64,000 bases of DNA from positions 20,364,001-20,428,000 of the forward strand of contig OV277863.1 in NCBI GenBank assembly GCA_922989275.2, given 5' to 3'. Under the pieces are notes generated by a model that ran no database searches, was not told the DNA's origin, and saw nothing but the letters and a program-made list of their open reading frames with translations. This DNA comes from Gari tellinella (Eukaryota > Mollusca > Bivalvia > Cardiida > Psammobiidae). Below, one piece after another: positions 23,301-35,300 of the stretch; position 1 is the stretch's first letter, and every line of letters begins with the position of its first letter. The translations under genes and the position numbers were made by a program.

Positions 23301-26300
23301 AAAGTACAGCAGAATGCACCTCCAGGCGAACTCTGTTTTACTTTCAACCTACATGAAGTGGTCACCTGTCTTCAAAACTATGAATAGACTATGGAGTAAA
23401 GGGTAAAACTCACCTACACGAATGGCAGAAAACTTCGAAACCGGATCAATATTATGTAATATTTCTTTGCGAATGCCCGTGGCATTGGTTTGTAACATTG
23501 ACCACAGATCAAGGCCATCGATTTCTCCTAGGTCCGTCACCTGGCCACCAGCAGCACTGTATAAAGTCGGGAGCCAGTCACTTACATGGATCATGTTGTT
23601 TGATTTGGTACCTGGAGTCTTCAGAAGTTTGCTGTGTACGAATCCCACACCATGTACACCACCCTCCCACAGCGTGTTTTTGGTACCCCTAAAATAAATG
23701 AAGTATGTTAAACTCATATGGGCTTATTTTGGAATCTTTCATGGCGGAGAAAGCATTATTCTTTCCTGTTTAAACACAAACAAAATGTGAACAAATTGTA
23801 ATACAATGCGGAAAATGACACAGTTTTGACAAGCCTGACAATTCATTTTAATCAGAGTGGCACAGTTTGGAGCCTGATCAGATGATGCCATCTGATCAGG
23901 CTCCAAACTGATTCCTATATAGCCCCCACTACCAAGTGGGGGTATAATAAGCTACCGTCATCTATCTATCTTCCATTTCAGTTGAACCCTTTGCAGGGAC
24001 TTAAACTGTTGCGCCTCATCCGCTGAGACTGTTAAAAGAGTAAAATAATAAGAATAAAAGAAGGAAGAGAATGTGTTAAAAACAGGGCAGGTGTGTTTTA
24101 GGGGAGATGTGTTCAATCTGACTTACAGCCTGATTGAACTGGGGACGGCCAGACAGGGTGATAATGTCTGCTGGCAGGACATTCCAATGGACTACTGTTC
24201 TAGGAAAGAAGGAGAATTTATGATAATCTGTTTTTGTTTGAATAATTTGGAATGCCTGAGGGTGAGAGGAGCGTGAGAGTCATTGGGGAGGGATCACATA
24301 TTTGGGAAGGGGAATGGCAACCTGGTCATGCAGGATGTTACATGCCCAGGCGCTGATCTATGCGTCTGAGGTCTAGCAGTCTCTAGGATATATATCTGCT
24401 AGGATATAGAAAATATTTCTTATGGTACATATTCATGGCTGTATCAAACGGCACTATTTTCTTAAGTAGAGTTATGAATTGAATGCATTAAAAGGCATAT
24501 TTATGGAGCGATGAATAAATATAGCCAAGGCCCCAAATAAGAGGGAGTAAACATATCAAATTCAACATTTTCTCACTCATTTATGCCCAAATCCTATGGT
24601 GTTACTACTCATTAGAATCATCTCCAAGAGATGATTCTAATGAATAGTAACACCATAGGGTTTAATGCACAAATAAAGATTATAGTTCTTGAAATACTCC
24701 CCTTATCTGGAGCCCTGAAGCAAGGCTTACCTGAGAGGGACATTACAAGCAGCATTGCCATCATAATGGTTAGCAGGGCCACCATTGTCGGTGGTAAACA
24801 CAATGATGGTGTTGTCCAGCATCCCCTTATTGGACAGAGCCTCTACCACCTGTCCCACAGAGTCATCCAGGGCCGACACCATACCTAATACAATAAGGAA
24901 GACCATACATTTTAATAAACATGTTCATACTAAAATTTATGTCCATTGCAAACAGTTTTTATCTTACATATTAAATATACAGTATAACCTCCATTATCCG
25001 ACACCCCATGGTTCCATGTTTGTAAGTCGGTTAAGAGAGGTTGTCGGTTAACGGAATTAGGCCTAAGTTCACAAGTTTACACCCAAAAGATTGTCGCTGC
25101 GAGGCGAATTTCTCAATGCCGACTGACTTATTAAATATGCTTGCATGACTGCAGCATAATCCTTGTCAGGTTAATCCAGTTTGAAATAGGAGTCCCCTGC
25201 TCCGGATCTACACGGTTTTCCATTGTTCTTTCTACAGTAGGCATAAACATGTATTGTCAGTGTACAATCAGAAGTAAACACGCATACATGTAGATATTGA
25301 GGGATCGACTAAAACACCGGCATATTCGTATTTACATTTTATACACAAGTGCATTCTTCTCTTGTTATGCCGAACTAGCGGGAAAATAACAAAAACTTCA
25401 AATTGCTAGAAAGTTTTTATTTTCTCTGAATATAACTTGAGCATACATTTTTACGCCTGCGATTATTACTATAGACTCAACCTATGCGGAGGGCGTATTG
25501 GATATATATTTCTTACTTCTTATGTTGACAACTTGACGGTGATGACGATTGGCAGATACCTGTCCAATTTGAACACGAAATAATGGTTAGCTATTGTTGG
25601 ATAGGATTGATGAGTTGGTCTTTTCGGCACTGCGACCTTGAATGTGTTGCTTACACGTGTTGGCTGAAGTTATCTTATCAACCCTCACATTATTCACTCA
25701 TTGTTTAAACAATACATGTTGTCTTACACGGCCAACCGAGCAATATGTGTCATTATCACCTGCGCGTGATAATCGCGTATAGTCGGTCAATGATCAAAGG
25801 TCAGCATACCGTCGGATAACGGGGTGTGAAAAACCTCTAATTTGCCTGTTTTGGTCCGTCAAGGTATGTCGGATAACGGTTAACAGAGGATCCAATCAAG
25901 AGAGAGTTAGGTTACATAAGATATATTGGGAAACTGCCAGGACCCAACAGCAGGGTCAGATAACAGAGGTTTCCGGTCAAGAGAGGTGTCGATCGACAGA
26001 GGTTATACTGTATTTATTTATGCTTTTCGGTGGAATACCAGAAAATAGCAGTGGATTATCACTTGATAATTTCACTGTTTCAAGCAGTGGGATTATCGTC
26101 GCCCGCACTTCTTTTATGAATTTTCCCTGTAGTGTTCCCCAAGAAGTATAGTCAACCGTGTCTTATCGTTTTATTCCACAGCCCGATTTGTCGCGAACGA
26201 TCCAACCGAATAACACGAATCCAAGATCGCAAGTAACGACGTAATTCCGATGACATCAATTCAATAAAGCAGTGACGCCATTGTACGGCAAACTGTCACG

Positions 26301-29300
26301 TAAATGTGTTTGATATAAACTTGGGGCTCTACACGGGGTATATAATGTACTTTCGCTTTCAATTGTCAAACAATTTCGTTTAAAAAAGTGGCTTAAATTA
26401 AAAGCTTAGATAAATGGAATAATTACTGTATTTTTTCAGTCTAAGCATTTCGTGAACATCAGACTGTTATATTTTCACTCGTCGTGAAAATGTAACATCT
26501 CATGTTCACTCAATGGATTAAATTTAGATCTTACACTGAAAAAAAACAGTTATCCTCTATATACATGTAAATGCTAACAGTTGGAGCCTTATCATATGCC
26601 TGATAACCTGGCATACAATAAGGCTCTAAACTGTTTGCAATTCAAACAGAAATAAATCTTCAACAAATAATTTCAAAGTTCTCTATTACAACTGCTTAAC
26701 TCTTTCCTCGCTGAAACTTTAAATGGACAATTCCAGTTTCCATTTTAGTCTAGTCCATTTTAGACTTTTAAGGGTTGTTTTTGTCAATGTTAGGCATTAT
26801 GACAAACAGTGAAGACCCTGATCAGAGGGCTCCTTTCGGAGCCCTCTGATCTGGGTCTTCACTGTTTGCATAGGACATGTGTTCTATTCACATATAAACT
26901 GTTTGAAAACCACGCCTATATGCGGGACTAGGGTTCAAAGAGTTAAAAGAATGCTAGTTGATTGTATGAAAGACAGGTGACAGCTTCATGCAAAACAGAA
27001 AGCTCCAAAAGGAGCAACCTGTCTGCAACACCTAATAATTAGCACAATTTTATGGAAGTAATAAAAGGGTTTTACAGTATAGCAAGGAGTTATTCGTATG
27101 TTTAAACAGAGACCATACATACAGGGATACCCAGGTCTGGTGAATCTCGCTAACGAGACCGTTGAGCGAGATTTGACCGGGTTAACGCGAGAACAGATGC
27201 TCAAGATAAGCGTCAGTGGATACGACGCAGCGCTTACCAAAAATCTATATCCAAGCGTCTGGACCGACCTTGATTACCTGGATGAATCGCATGTCAAGCG
27301 TCTATGGAAATCATTGATGCGAGTGACAGACGATAGATATTTCGGGTTGGATACAAAAAGTAATAACTGCCTATGATTTCCATATGCAATTAGTACAGTT
27401 TTCCTAGCCAGATCTAGATTATTTTTTGGTGGGTCAAGTTTTCAAAAAAGTTGTCCTATTATATAGAATGGCGTAGATCCTGATCAGAGGGCTCCTTATA
27501 CTGCTTGTCATTTTGATATTGTTAAAATCAAACCTAAAAAGTTAAAAATGGACTAGACTTATGTTGAAGTGTGAATTGTCCATTAAAAGTTTAGGGGGTC
27601 AATGAGTTAAAGGGTATTTATTGAAAGACATCTAGGAGATATTTCCAAAGAGGTTTCTCTGCTCTGGATCAGGTAAGGGAAAAAACCTATTGCTCTGAGT
27701 AAAAGAACCTATGTACTCATCTAGGAGATATGTATAGAATTTGGAAATAATTATCACTTGCTTCTTTATTATTTTCCGCATTTATTACACACTACCACAG
27801 TTCTTAAAAGACCCATCATTTTCGAGTTTTGACAGTTAGCCGTAAGAATAATCTGAACAAAGTCCAAGCAATCAATTAACTGGTTACGACGTACACTCGT
27901 TAATTATTGTTTGGTAAATGCCGACTAAATCAAAGAAACAGTTTGCACGAAGGTGTAAATGAACCCATCTCTTTATTTTCGGCACTGGGACCAGTGGTTG
28001 GTCTCATTAAAATTAAAATTAGTAGCAGAATGCATGGACATATGCACATGAAAATTAGGCCACAACTTGAAATAAGTCCAAGCTACATTGAAAACTGATT
28101 TCTTATGAAATTTTAAAAGCTCAAATTGAAGTTTTAAGCATTTACGGCAGGGCGCCTGTTCAATCTTTTTATATCCAGCTACAGCTGATGGTCTCATTAG
28201 TATTCAATTTGTAGCAGAATGCATTGCCATATGAACATGGAAATTTAACCAACACTAAAACTAAGTCTGGGCTACGTGACAACATTTATTTTTTTAATAT
28301 GTGAAAGTGCAAAAAGAAGTTTTAAGCGTAGCAAGGCTAAGTTTCATCTCTTTATATTCGGCGCTCCAGTGGGTGGTCTCTTTAAAATTAAAAATTGTAA
28401 CAGAATGCATTTACAACAAGGTGCCTGTTTCATCTTTTTATATCCAGCTTCAGCAGATGGTCTCATTCAAATTAAAATTTGTAGCAGAATGCATTGACAT
28501 ATGGACATGAAAATTTAACCAACACTAAAACTAAGTCTGGGCTACGTGAAAAACAACTTTTTTGTAATATTTGAAAGTGCAAACAAAAGTTTTAAGCGTA
28601 GCAAGGCTCAGTTTCATCTCTTTATATTCGGCACTCCTGTGGGTGGTCTTTTTAAAATTAAATTTTGAAGCAGAATACATCGACATATGAACAAGAAAAT
28701 AAGGCCACGACTTAAACTAAGTCTCAGCTACATGGAAATTTAATTCTTATTAACATTTGAAACCTGTAACTGAAGATCCAAGGATTTACGGCTAGCCATT
28801 TGGCTTATACCGCTGGTACGCGAGTCGCCATTTTCCACATCATTTTTTGCTGCTCATTTATTCATCGTTTTTTCACTTTAATGGCGCAACACATCGTCAA
28901 TTACATAAAATAATTAAATAAAAGATTTCAGATAATCGTGAATGAAGAAAATGCCGCGTTCACGCCGTCGAGAAGCAAGTTTTTCATAAACAAGTTAAAC
29001 AAAAACAAATCAAAAACAATACTGAGTACTCAAGGGCGTAGCGCCCATTACGCACAATACGCACGTGCGTATAAAAAATTCTCAAAATTTTTTTTTTTTA
29101 AAATAAAACAAGAAAAAAAACTTGACCGTCAATGCTAAAGCTAGTCGCCATGTTTCTCTTTATTGAAACTAAATCGTGACCGACCATTCAAACTTGTAGA
29201 TCTATTATCATTGTGCGTATTGTAGATCTACTAATAGAATCTATATCTATTCAGATCAATTAGATAAGTGTCAAGTCCGGGTCCACGTACTAGCAACAGG

Positions 29301-32300
29301 AAAAACGTGAAAACATAGACCTGTATGCCTAATAATTGTAGCGTGGCTACTAGCTACGCGTACAGGTCCGTAGGAACAGGGTGCATGACCCACCCCTAAT
29401 AATTTTGCCAATATTAGTACAAAGACCTAGATCGTTACATAGCTTTCTGTGAGTATTTTACCTGTTTTGAAAGTTAGAAACGCCCATCAGAACGCACCAG
29501 AGACCCTATAAGAAAATAAATCCCACGTGAGAATACCCCGATTCCCACTGCGCACACTTATATGAGTAAGTAGGGATATGGGTAGGGTTTTATAATTTAT
29601 GACTGGAAAACATCATGTTGAACACGATATTATCCTAGATTAAATACTCAGTAATAACTAATTTATGTTATTTTCTGTCGAATTTTGACAGAGATTTATA
29701 TCAGTAATATACATGTTTTGAACCGTCCCCAGAACACACCAGAGACTATCTAAGAATAAAAATTTCTGGCGGGGAGAAAATGATCCCGCGCCCTCCAGTA
29801 AGAGTGCATACACTAATCGTAGTGGGTACGGTATGGTAGAGTAGGGGTTAGAGATTAATGGTTGGAAGGCAACCTGTAAAAAAGTAAATTAAAAAACTCG
29901 TAGATTAAATATTTAATGTCCTTTTGAGGTTCCTTTTTTTTTACATAGATTTATGTTTGTATCATATCTGTTTGGAATGCGAGATACGTCTTCAGAACGC
30001 ATCAGAAACCATCTAGGAATAAAAAGAAGCCCAGGGTAGAATGCCTCCGGGCCCACCTAGTAAGAGTGTACACAAATTGACCTGCGACAAATACGCCGAA
30101 TAACCAGAACAGGGGTCTCTGTTGCAACTCCTCTAAAAAGATGGCCCTGAATTCTAATGATAAAACAGAGGGCTCAGGAGTGAGAACAAACACCGATTTC
30201 AACGAAGACGACTCGCCCTAGCTTCAACATGTGAAGCTCCTTAAACAAAACCTGCAGATAATCCTGATTTTGCTGCATAAGGACCCCACTAAGGCGTTAG
30301 TCTGTAATACCATGGAGAAATGTCATTTCTCCATGGTAATACAGACAAGTTAGGATGCTAAACTCTTCATTATCATTCTGCTGAATCTGCAAATGTTCCT
30401 GAAGCAAATCAGACTTCCCTTGTAGCAAGTCCAAGTTCTCTTGGACTACCCTTTTTAGAACAGAACAGAACATAATTTTATTTCAACTTGTACATAAACG
30501 TACCTAGTTGATACATACATTCTATATAAAAGAATAACGGTCACCTAACATGCAAAATTTCACATTCATCCAAACAGAGCAAATATCAAACAATGAAAAT
30601 ATAATTAGGTAGCTTAAACATGTAATGCAATGACTATATATTTTAAGATAATCTTATCATTATTTCATTAACAAATACGTGTACAAAATACAAACTCTTG
30701 TTGTTGTTTTTTATTACCAATCAAGTAGAAAGTTTGAAATGAGTTTAATCTGTATTTCCGACTAACGAAGTGTGTCTACTAAGAGCAAACTTAATAAATT
30801 TGGTAAGGTTGTTACGTATAATTTTGTTAGTAGACTGCATCAACTGACAAAACTTTACGAAACTTGGTCTTATGTAGTAATATTTTTTTTATATATTGTT
30901 TCCTTAAATCAGTGAAACTTGAACAAACCATTATGAAGTGATATTCAGCTTCAATATCTCGCTTCCCACACACATCACAATATCTTTCATTCATCGGTAG
31001 ACTATTTTACCATATCTGCCAGTTTCTATTTTAAGAGGATGAGATAAAATCGTAAATTTTTAGGTAATATATACAAATATGGTTCAATTTCAAAATTTGT
31101 TTTAAAATGTTTGTATGAAAATAAGACACCACTAGTAGCAATGTTTTCATTCCAAGATTGAATAAAACAATCTATAGCTCTTCTTTTAGATATAGGGAAC
31201 CTAGACATCAAAGACAGACTATACCTATGTCTGACACATTTAAATCTAGAACTATATATAATGGTCTAGCAAAGTTAGAGGCCGATCTTTTAACCTTGCA
31301 AATTCGGTTATTTATGAAAACAATACATCAAATTGAAAAAAAAAAGTGGAAATCAAGCGCATGAAAAAGCTACCTAACACATGTCAGAAACCACCATTTC
31401 TCATCTTCATTTTCAAAATTTTCCGGGGGAGGCCCCCCGTACCCCCACCAGCACCCTCCCCACTCGGCACTGCGTGCCTCGTTCGGCACTCTGTGCCGAA
31501 TTGTGCGTATAACTTTTAAAAGTCTGGCTACGCATATGGTACTCATCGATTGAACAGCAAAACACACGGGAACTAGCTTCTGTTTAATCCACAACTCATA
31601 TTTATTGAGTTTAATACGAATACAATCACAAAATATTGTATTAAAACGCTATAAAGAGAATATCTGAAACACAACTGATCACTATGCGGTTGTTTTTTCA
31701 ATATGGCGGCGTTGTTAAATAAGCGCGGTTGAAGGCAAAGTCACGTGACTGCCTCGAACTACGTCACTGCCTTTCAACGGACACCTGTTACAAAGAGAAA
31801 GAAGGGAAAGTCCGGACCTGGGTATCCCTGTATGTATGGTCTCTGGTTTAAGGGTTCGTACCTGCAAAAGTTCTGCGTTTTTTATTCTCAATATAAGGGA
31901 AGCGGTGTACATATTTCTCTGGAGCTTGTAGAGGATCGTTCCCATTACCAGCGTGGACTGCTTGGTAGGCAAGATACAGGAACAAAGGCTGTAAACAAAA
32001 CACTTTGGAAATGAGGTACACTAGGGATAATGTTAATCTTTCCAAGTAAAACCCATTGATGCTAAAACCTTTAACTCTTTGAACCCTAGTCCTGCATATA
32101 GGCGTGCTTTTCAAACAGTGTACATGTGAATAGTACACTTGTCCTATGCAAACAGTGAAGACCCTGATCAGAGGGCTCCGAAAGGAGCCCTCTGATCAGG
32201 TTCTTCACTGTTTGTCACAATGCCAAACATTGACAAAAACATCCCTTAAAAGTCAGAAATGGACTTGACTAAAATGGAAACTGGAATTTTCCATTTAAAG

Positions 32301-35300
32301 TTTCAGGGAGGAAAGAGTTAAGAAATGAGGTACAGTGGAGAAGATGTGTTTTTCTTTCCCAGTTAACCTGTTTATGCTAGAACATTTCCCATTGCAAACA
32401 TTATGGAGCCTGATCAGATGCTGGGTAACTCTGTGTATCTATGGAATAAAAGGTTACACTACCATCAGCTATGATAATAAAACTATTTCTTACGGTACAT
32501 ATTCATGACTGTATCAAGTGGAACTATTTTCTTTATTGGAGGAATAAATTAAAGTCATTCAAGGAGATCTATGCAGTAATGGTTTAATCTGTATATGTTT
32601 TGCTTTGTTTGTGTTTTACTTACATCCTTTTCTGCCAACTTTAGGCTTATTGGATGTCCCAGAGAGAGGAAAAACGATAAAGAAGAACCTCTGCTTTACT
32701 CTTTTTTAATAGAGCCCTGAGACTGGCTCTTTCGCATGCCCAGTGTATAACACAGATACATGGGACCTCAATTTAACCCTTTGAACCCTAGTCACGCATA
32801 TATGCGTCATTCGCAAACATGAGAAGAGTAAACATGTCCTATGCAAACAGTGAAGATCCAGATCAGAGGGCTACTGACGGAGCCCTCTGATCTGGGTCTT
32901 CACTATTTATCATGTTACAATGTATTGTCTAAAACCCTAAATAGTTACAATGGATTAGACCAAATTGGGAACTGGAATTATCCATTTTAAGTGTCAGGGA
33001 TGAAAGTGATAAAGTCTAATCTGAAGGACATTGAAGGGTGCCCGGCAGGGAATTTAACTCACAACCCCTGGATTGGCAGTCTGATGCATTACCACTCGTC
33101 CACAGTTCGCCTTGGTTAATGTGTAATGGAAGAATATAGGACTGTGTTACCTTTGATGTGTCATGGTAGAATATAAGACGTTCAGCCTCTGAGGTATACA
33201 TCTCTGTGGAGTAGTATGTCACGTTCACCACAGTCATGTTAGATCGAAAGTCCAAGCCCGGGTAACCCTACAAGTACACAGAATGAGGTTTTTAACCCAT
33301 TACCCCAATAAATACGCCTTTTTACGCCTTTAAATTGTTCCTCCATTGAATAAAATAGTTCAAATTTATACAGTCATGAATATGTATCATAAGAACTATT
33401 TTCTATAATTTAGCAGATTATAGCTTAATGCAGGCTGAAAGTAAAGCAGAATGTGCCTTAAGGCACATTCTGCTTTACTTTAAGCCTGCTTTAAGCAGTC
33501 ACTTGTTTTCAAACTAGAAACAGGCTATTGGGTAACAGGTTAACATTTCAAAACTTGTAGATTTGGTATCGGACCTATCTATCTTTGCAAACAGATAAGT
33601 AAAGTTGTTGGTAAATAAGTTGGACAGATCAGCTTGGGATAGGTACATTTAGTTCATTTCATGTGTTTATAAATTTGTAGTCATTAAATGTTTATAGAAT
33701 ACCATGTACAAGTGTAAAATACATGGTCAAACAACCTTGAAAAAATCGAAATATTTCTAGCAATAAGTACTGTCTAGTCCATTTATCTCATTGAGCCCTA
33801 GTGACGCATATATTCGTCCTTTACCAAAAGTCTACCTGTGAAGAGTACACTTGTCCTATGCAAACAGTGAAGTCCCTGATCAGAGGGCTCCTGCAGGAGC
33901 CCTCTGATCAGGGACTTCACTGTTTGTCATTTTGCAATTTATTACAAAAACCCTAAATAGTCTAAATTGGACCAGCCTTTATTGGAAACTGGAATTGTCC
34001 ATTGGAAGTATCAGGCGATAATAAGTTAATCTAAGTTGAGAACTTATACCCTTTTCACAGTTTTGTGAAAAAAGGCAAAAAGTGATATAAGATTGTGGAT
34101 AATAACAGAATAACAATTTATAACATTTTTCTTACATCTATATCTATGTGGTCATAATAGTCCTCCTTGCCACCCCAGTAACCTAAGTGGGAGTCAAACC
34201 CACGGTTCGTTGGCAGATATTCCGTCTTGAAGAAACCCAAATGCCACTGGAAAGAAACAAAACATTTTAACCATTAACACCTAGCTCTCTGTGAAATGAC
34301 TTGAGCAAACTGGAAAGCTCTTGAAGAGATACAGCATAATGAACAGAAGTGTACATCCCTTAAAACTCTGCTCTATTTGCAAAAGTTTCACTGGGTCTAC
34401 ACTGTTAGCTACTTTTTATGTGCATATACTGTACAACTTCTCTTTTTCAACCTGAAAAAAATGAAGGCTAATTGATAGTTTAAAAGACAGTCAACAGCTT
34501 AAAGCAAGGTGACAGCTTTCTGTCATACTGTAATCTTGCTTTAAGCAGTAACCTGTAGTATACACCTAATAATTTAATAATTAACACAACTTAGTGGTTG
34601 TAATAGAGAGGTTCTACTATATTAAGTATTATTTTGGTTTCATATCAAAATGGTACAATTTATTTCCGCGACGGGCTGGCGTCCCTGGTTACGATAGGTA
34701 TAGAGTCTCGCCTAAAAGAGCAAGTCACGTTTATCGTCACTTCCGGCCTACACTCGGGTATATAAGGGACAAGCACATGTGTTTTCGCTCTCTTGCTAAT
34801 CGCTCAGACGAATCAACAACAACTCTAGTTAAAATTATAAGTTAGAAGATGAGAGGCAAAGGTGTCAAGCGTAAGGCTCCGGCTAGCCGCCAGCCTGCCA
34901 CAACAGCTGCCAGAAGAACAAGGAGTCAGACAAGAGTTGAGGAGCCGGAAGAGTCTGCAATACTACAGAATGATCCAGGTATCGGGCCGAATGGCCCAAA
35001 TACTATTGATTTCGCACAAATTTTGTCAGAAAGTGGTTTCGCGGAAACCAATGACACTACAGCCATTAATGACTGTAGGGTTGGGGATAACTCGCTAAAC
35101 AATATTCGGGCCCCACGTGGAACGGCTCCGTGGGCCGAGTCTAATTATTTCACGAATGCCCCTGACCACGTGACACCCTTCACTGAAAGAGCAATGGCTG
35201 CCCCCGTTAGCTTGTCGGGCATGCAAACGCCTGAAATGCTACGTGTAAGTAGCGACGATATTGCGTCTCATTTACCATCCTCATTAAAGCAGCAAATTAG

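Larger units (their letters stand above)
29033..31545. mobile_element. Relic of a hAT-type transposon, interrupted by a LINE
   Basis: The left end reads caagggcgtagcgcccatta with acgcacgtgcgtata; the right end, read inward, gives gcgtagccag with atacgcacaatt. Such cagggGCGTAGc termini are known from invertebrate hAT elements. Next to the right end is a G/C-rich stretch (ccgggggaggccccccgtac) with repeated cggcactgcgtgcc / cggcactctgtgcc words. No transposase frame remains. Borders are approximate. Confidence 0.4.

Noticed and set aside
30002..30202. Minus-strand frame of 66 codons with a hydrophobic segment
   Set aside because: It lies in a diverged ~260-bp tandem unit; the sister units are not open in this frame.
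34594..34845. 83-codon frame over the Ngaro left repeat
   Set aside because: It spans the host/element border and the promoter, so it cannot be a native gene.
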